Assembly (NCBI GenBank): GCA_034430155.1
Contig: DAOUET010000143.1
Location: forward strand, 1 to 17,350
Source: DAOUET01 sp034430155
Lineage (GTDB): Bacteria > Chloroflexota > Anaerolineae > Anaerolineales > UBA4823
Length of the DNA stretch: 17,350 nt
Reading direction: 5' to 3'
This document shows positions 1 through 6,432 of this stretch, piece by piece. Position 1 is the stretch's first letter; every line of letters starts with the position of its first letter. The position numbers were made by a program, and so were the translations under genes. The notes beneath the pieces are model-generated. The model saw only the letters and a list, made by a program, of their open reading frames with translations. It did no database searches and was not told where the DNA came from.

Positions 1-620
1 AAATTACTCTGAAAGATGTAAAGGCGACTGCGTGTCAGTAACTCCATCACCTTTAATGCACTCACTTCTTGTTGCAGCCCGGCTAATGGAGATTCTTCTT
101 GCGCGGTTTCAGACTTCAGTGCCTCAATCTCTTTCCCGGTTAGGTTTACTACCTTTGAGAGATCCTCATAGGAAGTCATCAAATTATCTAATTGCCCTTG
201 GATGCTGTTAAGACGGGTGATAGAACTCGTCAATCTAGCCTCCATTTCTGAGAGCCCACTCTTTTGAAGGTCCGCCTCTTCCGATAGCTGGGTTTCTAAA
301 GATGCCATGGCTTCTTTGTTTGCATCCGCTTGCTTTTCCAAATTTCCTATGCGCGCCGTTAGGCTTTCCAAACGCTGAGTGGCCTGTTCTTTATCCTGTT
401 TTTGAAGCGCGCTTAACGCCTTCAATTGAGTAGCGTTTTCCTGGATAGGTTCCACAATCTGGCGATATAGGGTCGGCACACCGAAATAGAAGATCGCGCC
501 TAAGGCCACACCTACAAGTAAGATCGCCAAGAGACGCAGGATTGCGCCTAAGAAAACCGTAATAGCGTTTGCCAACCGTTCTCCAAATGAGGGTTGCCGA
601 TCAGGATAATTCTCGTTCAT
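1..620 (-). CDS. membrane-anchored coiled-coil protein, 3' end cut by the window edge
   Basis: The frame stays open from ATG at 620 to the left edge, giving about 206 codons with no stop; the C-terminus lies outside the window. An AAGGAG ribosome-binding site sits 7 to 12 bases upstream of the ATG and overlaps the TAA of the upstream gene, so the two genes are almost certainly co-transcribed (11 bases apart). A short polar N-terminus is followed by one hydrophobic membrane segment at about residues 22-48, then by a long heptad-like stretch rich in Gln, Glu, Lys and Leu (about 60-200) typical of a coiled coil. I do not recognise a named family. The general plan, one membrane helix then an extended coiled coil, matches its upstream neighbour and suggests a joint envelope or scaffold role, which is inference. 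Confidence 0.8.
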   Translation of the reverse strand, partial: MNENYPDRQPSFGERLANAITVFLGAILRLLAILLVGVALGAIFYFGVPTLYRQIVEPIQENATQLKALSALQKQDKEQATQRLESLTARIGNLEKQADANKEAMASLETQLSEEADLQKSGLSEMEARLTSSITRLNSIQGQLDNLMTSYEDLSKVVNLTGKEIEALKSETAQEESPLAGLQQEVSALKVMELLTRSRLYIFQSN

Positions 621-631
621 CTTGCCGCTCC

Positions 632-1561
632 TTAAGGACTTTTCAGGCCATCTAATAAATCTCGCAGACCATTTAGAAACGTCTGGAATACCCCAACCTG
701 GTTCTGTAATGTCTGTACGTTCGTAGACAACTCGCTGACTTTGGAGTTGAGTGTTTCGACTTGTGAGTTTGTCTTATCCACTTCTGCTTTGAGTTGTTTT
801 GACTGCTGCTCAACTGCGCTGACACGCCCGCTGAGGGCCTCCAAATTATCGATGCGCGTTTGCAAACCCTGGATATCCTGTTGCAATGTTTTGGTTTGGG
901 CGTTCAATCCATCCACTCGCTGCGATAACTGGGTGAGCTCCACAGGGCGTACGAAGCGTAGGCCGCCATTGATACCCGCCAACACGCCCAAACTCAACAC
1001 CAGCGCCAGGATAAACGCCAGCGCGCCACTACCGATTACCATCAGCCAGACCTCTCCCCTGGAAACCGTTCTCTTTGGATGTTTTTCAACAGGTATTTTT
1101 GTCTCCCTGGCTGGCTGGGAATCAACATCTGGCAGCTCTTCCGTTTTGAGCGCCGGTTCTTTCTCGTTCGCAGCTGCTGCCTTTCCGACTGATTCCTCCG
1201 CCGTTGTTATGGGGTTCTCATCCTGACTGGAGATCAGTATTTCCTTCAGCCGGGCTTCACCAACCTGCCCAGCTTCTCCCTCCCTCGCGGTGGCTTCGCC
1301 TTCAGAAGGCGGTTTAATTTTCACAGAGCTCACCCCTGCTTGGACTCGCTCTTTAGTTGTGGGTTGAGAAAATGTCACATAAGGTTCGAGCCGTTCTAGG
1401 ATTTGTAGTCCAATCCCTTCCACCCGGCGCATATCCTCTAGATCAGTAAAAGGCCGTGCCGCTAAGATACGATCAGCTATTTGTGGTCCGATCCCTGGAA
1501 AGGTCATAAGCTCTTCAGGGTTTACGCTGTTGATATCCATTTTTATTAATTGCTCGCTCAT
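632..1561 (-). CDS. helix-hairpin-helix protein with central membrane helix and C-terminal coiled coil
   Basis: The protein has 309 residues from ATG 1561. I prefer this start to an upstream in-frame ATG at 1618 because GGGAGG lies 7 bases before it and the HhH fold begins at once. Residues 8-63 form a ComEA-like double helix-hairpin-helix with the motifs FPGIGPQIADRI and VEGIGLQILERL, a non-sequence-specific DNA-binding fold. A low-complexity acidic linker (65-160) follows, then a basic patch (KHPKR), a membrane helix at 171-197, and a Gln/Leu-rich coiled coil at 206-305. The basic residues before the helix predict that the N-terminus is cytoplasmic, the opposite arrangement to ComEA, where the HhH lies outside behind an N-terminal anchor. 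A tether between DNA and the membrane is plausible but unproven. It is the first gene of the pair with the coiled-coil gene downstream. Confidence 0.88.
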   Translation of the reverse strand: MSEQLIKMDINSVNPEELMTFPGIGPQIADRILAARPFTDLEDMRRVEGIGLQILERLEPYVTFSQPTTKERVQAGVSSVKIKPPSEGEATAREGEAGQVGEARLKEILISSQDENPITTAEESVGKAAAANEKEPALKTEELPDVDSQPARETKIPVEKHPKRTVSRGEVWLMVIGSGALAFILALVLSLGVLAGINGGLRFVRPVELTQLSQRVDGLNAQTKTLQQDIQGLQTRIDNLEALSGRVSAVEQQSKQLKAEVDKTNSQVETLNSKVSELSTNVQTLQNQVGVFQTFLNGLRDLLDGLKSP

Positions 1562-1728
1562 CTTTGCCTCCCAACCAGATCCATGACAGGATGAAATGAA
1601 GTTGGCCCTCTTCCCCATCGCTCCACAAGCAACTATCGTTCATATTGCTCACCACTGGGTGCGTTGGTACCCCCTTGGCTGTGGGACCATGCCATCACTA
1701 AGTATAAACTGAGTCTGCCAAAATGGTT

Positions 1729-1767
1729 AATCAAACAGGGAAGGTCAAAAACCTTCCCTGTTTGATT
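1729..1767. terminator. perfect 17-bp hairpin, possible terminator of the Hsp20 gene
   Basis: The arms 1729-1745 and 1751-1767 are exact reverse complements (AATCAAACAGGGAAGGT and its complement) with a 5-base loop. The stem is far too long to be chance. No long T-tract follows on either strand, so intrinsic termination is only a guess; it could instead protect the 3' end of the Hsp20 message or be a small insertion sequence remnant. Confidence 0.6.
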
Positions 1768-1796
1768 ACGGAACTCCTATAAAAGTTCTAAATCAG

Positions 1797-1889
1797 TTAG
1801 TGGTTACGCAGTTCAGGGGAAAATCGGAGGTGTTTGAACGGGTACCCTGCCCAAACACCTCCATCCGCCCACCAACTGCGTAAGTCCTA
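1797..1889. repeat. dispersed hairpin repeat, copy A
   Basis: This 93-bp unit is about 85% identical to copy B at 3861-3951. It is built as nested inverted repeats: outer arms TTACGCAGTT (1804-1813) and AACTGCGTAA (1874-1883), and an inner stem GGAGGTGTTTG (1826-1836) with CAAACACCTCC (1852-1862). TA dinucleotides lie just outside the element-like block (1798-1799 and 1888-1889), which would fit a MITE with TA target duplication, but that boundary is an inference. No coding capacity is present. Confidence 0.85.
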
Positions 1890-1895
1890 TCAGTG

Positions 1896-2327
1896 TTAAT
1901 TTGGGCTGACTTTGATCACTTTAGGTCGATGCGCCTCAGATTTAGGGACGCGTAACGTAAAGACGCCGTTCTTTAGGGCAGCCTCAGCCTTGGACGGGTC
2001 TAACGCGGTCGGAAGTGTGATCACTCGACTAAAACGACCAGCAGGGAGTTCGCACGTCAGGTACTTGGCATCCTCTTTTTCTGACTCTTTAAATTCGCCG
2101 CGAATGGATACAGTATTGTTCAATACCTCGATATTGATATCATCCGCTTCCAGACCAGGCACCAGCGCGTGAATTACATAATCCTCGTCTCTCGCTTGGA
2201 CATCCACAGCTAGGGTCATCTCCCTCTCTCTTGGTTCAGTCTCGGATAAATCCTGATCGAGCAGTTGATTCATAGTCTCACGCATGCGGGAGAGCCGGCG
2301 GTATGGGGAAACGTACATAGTCATCAT
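1896..2327 (-). CDS. small heat-shock protein, Hsp20/alpha-crystallin family
   Basis: The 143-residue product has the size and layout of bacterial small heat-shock proteins: a short variable N-terminus (1-37), then an alpha-crystallin domain from about residue 38 to the end. The family signature near the end of the domain is visible as LKNGVFTLRVPK (A-x-x-x-N-G-V/L), followed by the short VIKV tail that often mediates oligomer contacts. Such proteins are ATP-independent holdases that bind unfolding proteins in the cytoplasm. AGGAG lies 9 bases before the ATG at 2327; a second ATG follows directly and a third at codon 4, so the exact first residue is uncertain. I looked for a CIRCE operator upstream and found none, so heat control, if present, uses another mechanism. 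Confidence 0.95.
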   Translation of the reverse strand: MMTMYVSPYRRLSRMRETMNQLLDQDLSETEPREREMTLAVDVQARDEDYVIHALVPGLEADDINIEVLNNTVSIRGEFKESEKEDAKYLTCELPAGRFSRVITLPTALDPSKAEAALKNGVFTLRVPKSEAHRPKVIKVSPN

Positions 2328-2483
2328 TTCTAAATTCTCCTTAAATTTCTTTTTGATTAGGAAAGATTACAGGATCTTTATGCTATTATGTTACCCCACC
2401 GCTATAAGAAAAGTACAAACACAATATCAGAGCAATACAATAAAATCATAAAAATTTTGTTAGCAAAAAGTCATGTCAATCCA

Positions 2484-3227
2484 TTAGCGTCTTGCCACTA
2501 GGATCAAGTTTGGTGAATCCGGGTTGTACTCATCGCCATCGAAATCTCCCAATAAGATCTCCAGGGACAAACCCGCTTCGTGTATCTCCCCCTCATAATC
2601 TTTGACGGGGGCAAGGTCCTGACAGGTTTCTATGCTGACTCGTTCCACGATCCCGTTCGGAAATAGGTGATCATAAATCCAATGAAATATTATTTGCTTT
2701 TCGGTGCGCTGCCAGCCGCAATTGACCTCCACCGGGTTTCCGCTCAAGGGGTGATAGAAGACTTCCTCGAATTCTGGGTCAGCTTTCTCCGGAAGGGAGC
2801 GCAGCACCTCCGGGTTCGGTAAGCTGGTAGCAAAGGTGCCTCCCGGAAGGAGATGCCGGCATACACAGGCCAGCATGGCCTGGCGTGTTGGGTGCGGTAA
2901 CGTGCCAAAGGTATTGCATGCCAGCAAAATAAGTGGGAATTGTCTATACAGGTGGAAAGCTGACATATCAGCCTGAAAAACTTGAATTGATTGAGAGACT
3001 CCCTCCGGAAGAGTTTTTTGTAAAACACCCAGCATGCCAGCCTCTCGATCTAGCCCGTATGCCATATATCCCGCTTGAGCCAAGGCTGCCAGTACCCGTC
3101 CTGTTCCGCAAGCCAGCTCCAGCAACGGTCCGCCAGACTGGTTGGCCAAGTTCAACCAAAACGGGATATCGTCTTTATGGTGGCTGTGCTGACCATGGTA
3201 TAACCAGGGGAAAATTGTGTCCTTCAT
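2484..3227 (-). CDS. class I SAM-dependent methyltransferase
   Basis: From ATG 3227 the protein has 247 residues. Motif I of class I methyltransferases, which binds S-adenosylmethionine, is clear at residues 35-44 (LLELACGTGR); the acidic residue at the end of strand 2 is in YGLDRE (57-62), and a motif resembling DM..F follows (QADMSAF). The fold appears complete, ending in a beta-rich tail (LILVARR). The substrate cannot be read from the sequence. Extending to an in-frame TTG at 3266 would add 13 polar residues, but neither start has a good ribosome-binding site; the ATG gives the more usual N-terminus. It reads in the same direction as Hsp20, about 156 bases upstream of it, and divergently from the tRNA. 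Confidence 0.9.
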   Translation of the reverse strand: MKDTIFPWLYHGQHSHHKDDIPFWLNLANQSGGPLLELACGTGRVLAALAQAGYMAYGLDREAGMLGVLQKTLPEGVSQSIQVFQADMSAFHLYRQFPLILLACNTFGTLPHPTRQAMLACVCRHLLPGGTFATSLPNPEVLRSLPEKADPEFEEVFYHPLSGNPVEVNCGWQRTEKQIIFHWIYDHLFPNGIVERVSIETCQDLAPVKDYEGEIHEAGLSLEILLGDFDGDEYNPDSPNLILVARR

Positions 3228-3317
3228 ACCATCTGACTCATTTTTGTTTGAAAGATTACCTTTCAAGAATGGTCTTAGTAGCCGGTTTGCAACTACTACA
3301 CGATCTACAACTTCTAC

Positions 3318-3346
3318 TTGCAGATCCGCGCAATCCGCATTATACT
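3318..3346 (+). promoter_or_regulatory. promoter of the tRNA-Pro gene
   Basis: A sigma-70-type promoter is readable: -35 TTGCAG (3318-3323), a spacer of exactly 17 bases, and -10 TATACT (3341-3346). The mature tRNA begins only 10 bases after the -10 box, so transcription would start within a few bases of the tRNA 5' end. Confidence 0.75.
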
Positions 3347-3355
3347 CACTGCATT

Positions 3356-3428
3356 CGGGGTGTAGCGCAGTTGGTAGCGCACCGCGTTTGGGACGCGGGG
3401 GTCAGCGGTTCAAGTCCGCTCACCCCGA
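3356..3428 (+). tRNA. tRNA-Pro, anticodon TGG
   Basis: A complete cloverleaf folds by eye: acceptor CGGGGTG with CACCCCG, D stem GCGC/GCGC, anticodon stem CCGCG/CGCGG around loop TTTGGGA, and T stem AGCGG/CCGCT around TTCAAGT. The anticodon TGG is at 3389-3391 and reads CCA and other proline codons. The discriminator base is A. CCA is not encoded, so it must be added after transcription. Confidence 0.96.
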
Positions 3429-3433
3429 CTGAG

Positions 3434-3478
3434 AACGTAATGCGTTGAAGGCCTCATCAAAACACTGCGCATTACGTT
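3434..3478 (+). terminator. terminator-like hairpin after tRNA-Pro
   Basis: The arms AACGTAATGCG (3434-3444) and CGCATTACGTT (3468-3478) pair perfectly over 11 bp, with a 23-base loop. The run TTTTATTTT follows on the plus strand. It begins six bases after the tRNA and is the probable end of the tRNA transcript. The long loop is unusual. Confidence 0.65.
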
Positions 3479-3524
3479 TTATTTTGTCTCTCAGCAGGCA
3501 TCGACTTGAAAGGCATGAACATCT

Positions 3525-3836
3525 ATGGCAATATCCAAATATGACGCCGTCGTCACAGCCGTTCATTACGACCAGGATGGCTAGGTCAAGTCGCTTAGCG
3601 CATATCTCAGGCATGGCCCAATCTGGTCAGATCACGTCATATTGGACCGCAGGACTTTAATCGCAAACTTGAAATCTGGAAAGCGCTTTGTAGTTGGTCA
3701 ACGCCTTCCTTTCTTGGCGAGCACCATTGAAGTCTCGGATGTGATTAAGCTGCTGTAGGTAGATGGAGATTAGATCATCGTTGCCAATAGGACCAAAGCC
3801 GAAAAATACCAGTTTACTGGCGTGCCTGTATTTTAA
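3525..3836 (+). pseudogene. small conserved-looking protein interrupted by three in-frame TAG codons
   Basis: Reading from ATG 3525 in one frame gives 103 codons ending at TAA 3834-3836, broken only by TAG at 3582, 3756 and 3771. No frameshift is needed. The segments look like true protein: MAISKYDAVVTAVHYDQDG, then a block with GPIWSDHVILDRRTLI and LKSGKRFVVGQR, then FLASTIEVSDVIKLL, then IIVANRTK and GVPVF. The style matches small uncharacterised proteins of Chloroflexota as I remember them, but I cannot name a family. Each TAG could derive from a CAG glutamine codon by one transition. The ribosome-binding site is weak (GAAAGG about 13 bases upstream). It sits directly after the tRNA terminator and just before repeat B. 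The likeliest reading is a recently decayed gene; amber readthrough is the alternative. Confidence 0.6.
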
Positions 3837-3860
3837 TTTCTATCCTGACCGATAACAAGA

Positions 3861-3951
3861 TTAGTAGTTACGCAGTTCAGGGAATAATTGGGGGTGTTTG
3901 GGCGGGCGTTGCCCAAACACCCCCATCCTACCACCAACTGCGTAAGTCCTA
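3861..3951. repeat. dispersed hairpin repeat, copy B
   Basis: This 91-bp sister of copy A has the same outer arms TTACGCAGTT and AACTGCGTAA. Its inner stem is better preserved than in A: 15 bp pairing 3889-3903 with 3911-3925, around GGGGGTGTTTGGGC and a 7-base loop. Differences from copy A include compensating changes in the inner stem (A-T pairs in A become G-C pairs in B), which suggests the stem itself is under selection. Confidence 0.85.
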
Positions 3952-4039
3952 AAGATTTTAACTGCGATTGATCAGCCCTTAGGTCTAGTCGTCAACTGCA
4001 CCCGGCTTCTAGCTGTCCCGGTCGATTTATTTCCTGTAC

Positions 4040-4048
4040 TGGTATAAT
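4040..4048 (+). promoter_or_regulatory. extended -10 promoter predicting a leaderless mRNA
   Basis: TGG followed by the consensus TATAAT (4043-4048) is an extended -10 element; no -35 box is recognisable at the right distance. The ATG of the next gene begins 7 bases after the box, about where transcription should start, and no ribosome-binding site exists, so a leaderless message is predicted. The 13-mer CTGGTATAATTTT is shared exactly with the promoter of the dehydrogenase operon. Confidence 0.6.
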
Positions 4049-4054
4049 TTTAAA

Positions 4055-4864
4055 ATGCCGACGCCCTTCTACCATCTGAGTATCGCTGAGGAATTGCTTG
4101 GTAACCCAGAGTTGCCAAAAGTGACCCGCATATTTCTGCGTAAGCATTACCCAGCCTTTCTCTTCGGTAATACGGCTCCGGATGTTCAAGTTGTCTCCGG
4201 ACAGGAGCGCCGCGCCACTCATTTTTTCACGTTGCCGATCTTACCTACCAGTCAACCGGCCTGGGAAAAACTCTTACAAACTTATCCAAATCTGTCAAGA
4301 CAAGCTGGTATCCTCACCTCACAAAACGCCTTTCTGGCAGGTTACTTGTGTCATCTGCAGGCAGATTGGATCTGGATCACCAACATATTTTTACCTGTTT
4401 TCGGTCCAGATCTGGGCTGGTCGACCTTTCCTCAACGTCTTTATTTGCATAACGTATTGCGATCTTACCTGGATCATCAGGTGTTGCCCACCTTACCCGC
4501 TGAAACTGCCCAGCAGCTGCGTCGTGTCAGACCCCAGAAATGGCTGCCGTTCGTTGCAGACGCTCATTTGAGAGCTTGGCGTGATTACCTTGCTCAACAG
4601 CTGGAGCCAGGAGCCGCGGCCAAGACCGTCGAAGTCTTTGCAGCTCGCCAGGGCATCTCTCCGCAAGATTTCTATGATCTCCTCGACTCCGAAGAACACA
4701 TGAACGCCGAAGTTTTTGTGCATCTACCCCGCCAGCGATTACGTGCCTACCGCCAATGCTTAATTGAAACAAACCTGCAACTCTTAAGAGTATATTTCAA
4801 CGCCACTCCCTTTAATTTTTCCACTACCTTAACGCGTACCTCACCATCATCTGGTTATCATTAA
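4055..4864 (+). CDS. zinc-dependent phospholipase C-like protein
   Basis: This 269-residue protein resembles the zinc-dependent phospholipase C domain (PF00882 type) found in many bacteria as a stand-alone uncharacterised protein. The likely metal ligands are in their usual order: H7 in the first helix (MPTPFYHL), D43 in FGNTAPDV, H56 in ATHFF, and H100 and D104 in CHLQADW. There is no signal peptide, so it seems cytoplasmic, unlike the secreted toxins of the family. The second half is helical and variable. The start is fixed by the promoter placement; there is no Shine-Dalgarno sequence. Hydrolase activity is inferred from family; the substrate is unknown. It is the first gene of the long plus-strand series. 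Confidence 0.8.
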   Translation: MPTPFYHLSIAEELLGNPELPKVTRIFLRKHYPAFLFGNTAPDVQVVSGQERRATHFFTLPILPTSQPAWEKLLQTYPNLSRQAGILTSQNAFLAGYLCHLQADWIWITNIFLPVFGPDLGWSTFPQRLYLHNVLRSYLDHQVLPTLPAETAQQLRRVRPQKWLPFVADAHLRAWRDYLAQQLEPGAAAKTVEVFAARQGISPQDFYDLLDSEEHMNAEVFVHLPRQRLRAYRQCLIETNLQLLRVYFNATPFNFSTTLTRTSPSSGYH

Positions 4865-4912
4865 ACCGTTTGGTTTTGAGCAAACTTCAATCGCTATAGG
4901 TCCATCCTTGAA

Positions 4913-4930
4913 TTCAAACCTGGGTTTGAA
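4913..4930. promoter_or_regulatory. short palindrome before the NERD-like gene
   Basis: TTCAAACC (4913-4920), two bases, and GGTTTGAA (4923-4930) form a perfect 8-bp inverted repeat that ends 6 bases before the ATG at 4937, with AATT on the outer side of each arm. It could be an operator or a small hairpin over the start region. No ribosome-binding site is seen. Confidence 0.35.
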
Positions 4931-4936
4931 AATTTT

Positions 4937-5680
4937 ATGAAAACCATCGACTATTCCCCTCTCCGTGGCCAAGATGGCTCTATGAGTCTGCCAGATCGTC
5001 TGCGCGGCATCTGGCAATATGATCTCTCTTGGTATCGAGATCTCAAGGCTCAGGAGGCTTTTATCACTCACTTGGGTAAACATCTTGGGAATGATTTTTT
5101 CCTGGTTCGCAGCCTAACCTGGCCGGGATTTGGTCTCCCTATACCCCTAGTGTTAGTTGGACCAGCTGGTATCCAGGTCATCTCTGCCAGCGCCCTGAAA
5201 GGCGTTTACCGGCTAAAACAACATAATTGGGCGCTCTTGGACGACCGCAGCCGTCGCTATAAGTTAACTCGTCCAAACCCGGTAGCTCGCCTGCTCATCA
5301 TGACTGAAGCCATTGCAGAGCATCTCGCCGCTCTGCAAATTCCCCAGGAAAATGTCAATCCAGTGTTTTACCTATTTCAACCGGGTATTCATGTGGATGC
5401 TGAAGATCCAGCCGTCCGCTTGGTCCGCCCAGATGCCGTCGATCATTTCATCGCCAGTCTTCTTCAAAAAGAGCCTGTCCTGGAAGAGCACCAAATCGAA
5501 CAAATTGTCGAAGCTCTCAGCAGGCCACCTGAGGGAGAGCCGCTTCCCCAAAAGCCTAAGTACTTCTCCCTTGGCAGTCTCCGTCTGTTGTACTGGAAAT
5601 GGCTACTTTTAGGGATCATGGCTTTCATGGCAATCTGCATCCTGGCCGTAACAATCGCCATTATATTTACCAATCTATGA
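4937..5680 (+). CDS. NERD-like domain protein with C-terminal membrane anchor
   Basis: The 247-residue product has a soluble N-terminal part and one hydrophobic helix at about 222-244 that would anchor it to the membrane. Residues 45-110 resemble a nuclease-related (NERD) core: a length of hydrophobic strand (PLVLVGPAGIQVISAS), then LKGVYRLKQHNW. In active NERD proteins the strand after the glycine carries an E-x-K motif; here the position reads I-S-A-S, so the catalytic acid and lysine appear lost and the domain may be non-enzymatic. The family assignment is moderate only. There is no ribosome-binding site before ATG 4937, and an internal ATG at codon 16 is possible. It lies 72 bases after the phospholipase-like gene and 20 bases before the glycosyltransferase gene. 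Confidence 0.7.
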   Translation: MKTIDYSPLRGQDGSMSLPDRLRGIWQYDLSWYRDLKAQEAFITHLGKHLGNDFFLVRSLTWPGFGLPIPLVLVGPAGIQVISASALKGVYRLKQHNWALLDDRSRRYKLTRPNPVARLLIMTEAIAEHLAALQIPQENVNPVFYLFQPGIHVDAEDPAVRLVRPDAVDHFIASLLQKEPVLEEHQIEQIVEALSRPPEGEPLPQKPKYFSLGSLRLLYWKWLLLGIMAFMAICILAVTIAIIFTNL

Positions 5681-5700
5681 CCATGGGGTAACCAGCTCCT

Positions 5701-6432
5701 TTGTCAACACCGTTTCTCTCGATTATCATTCCTGCCTATAACGAAGAACACCGTTTACCTACAACCCTGGATCAGGTAATCTCCTTTCTAGCCTCACAAT
5801 CTTATTCTGCTGAAGTCCTTGTGGTAGAAAACGGTAGCCAGGATAGTACCCTAGAGTTGGCCCGCACCTTTGCCAGGCGCCATGCTCACTTGCGGGTTAT
5901 TCAGGAAACCAGGCGTGGCAAAGGTCTGGCAGTCCAGCACGGTATGCTAGAAGCTTGTGGTGATTTCCGCTTTATGTGCGATGCGGATCTATCTATGCCC
6001 ATCGCCGAGATCAATCGCTTCCTATCCCCCCTGCAAACCGATTATGAGATCGCTATCGCTTCACGAGAAGCTCCGGGCGCAGTGCGCTATGATGAGCCGT
6101 CTTACCGCCACCTGGTTGGTCGGGTTTTCAACGCCATGATTCGGGTTTTAGCCCTACCCGGCCTGCAAGATACGCAATGCGGTTTTAAGTGCTTCCGAGG
6201 TAATGTCGCCCAGGAACTCTTCGCTCAACAGACCTTGACAGGCTGGTCATTCGATGTGGAGGTGCTTTTCGTCGCTCGCCAACGCGGCTATAAGATCCTT
6301 GAGCTGCCCATCCCCTGGTACTTCAACCCTGATAGCCATGTTAGCGTCATCAATGATTCTCTCCGCATGGCTTTTGATATCATCAACATCCGCCTAAATA
6401 GCCTGCGAGGTCTTTATGACCGCTCGCTTTGA
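5701..6432 (+). CDS. family 2 glycosyltransferase, polyprenyl/dolichyl-phosphate glucosyltransferase-like
   Basis: The protein has 243 residues and a GT-A fold signature. The nucleotide-sugar site is visible as SIIIPAYNEEHRL (7-19) and VVENGSQDST (41-50), the metal-binding motif is DADLSMP (94-100), and the acceptor-side signature is DTQCGFKCFRG. This combination is typical of enzymes that transfer a sugar, often glucose, from UDP to a polyprenyl phosphate at the membrane. There are no membrane helices, unlike many homologs. The start is TTG at 5701, chosen because the conserved strand begins at residue 6 and no in-frame ATG fits; the upstream GGGG is a weak ribosome-binding site. Its last 17 bases overlap the RNase HII gene, indicating translational coupling. 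Confidence 0.88.
   Translation: MSTPFLSIIIPAYNEEHRLPTTLDQVISFLASQSYSAEVLVVENGSQDSTLELARTFARRHAHLRVIQETRRGKGLAVQHGMLEACGDFRFMCDADLSMPIAEINRFLSPLQTDYEIAIASREAPGAVRYDEPSYRHLVGRVFNAMIRVLALPGLQDTQCGFKCFRGNVAQELFAQQTLTGWSFDVEVLFVARQRGYKILELPIPWYFNPDSHVSVINDSLRMAFDIINIRLNSLRGLYDRSL

Larger units (their letters stand above)
1562..1895. other. intergenic region holding a hairpin and repeat copy A
   Basis: No gene is visible here. From the HhH start rightwards the region contains about 165 bases with no confident promoter (a TATACT-like box on the minus strand near 1702-1707 lacks a good -35), then the perfect hairpin at 1729-1767, a short spacer, and repeat copy A at 1797-1889, which ends 6 bases from the stop codon of the Hsp20 gene. 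Both flanking genes read leftwards, so this is the 3' region of the Hsp20 gene and the 5' region of the HhH operon. Confidence 0.6.

Noticed and set aside
741..1226. A 161-codon plus-strand open frame opposite the HhH gene
   Set aside because: It lies wholly within the antisense of a well-supported gene and has a low-complexity Ser/Thr composition with no ribosome-binding site.
2328..2483. CIRCE operator for the Hsp20 gene
   Set aside because: No TTAGCACTC/GAGTGCTAA inverted repeat is present; the AT-rich region also lacks a convincing promoter.
3227..3266. An extended methyltransferase start at TTG 3266
   Set aside because: It adds only polar residues, has no ribosome-binding site and is not needed for the fold.
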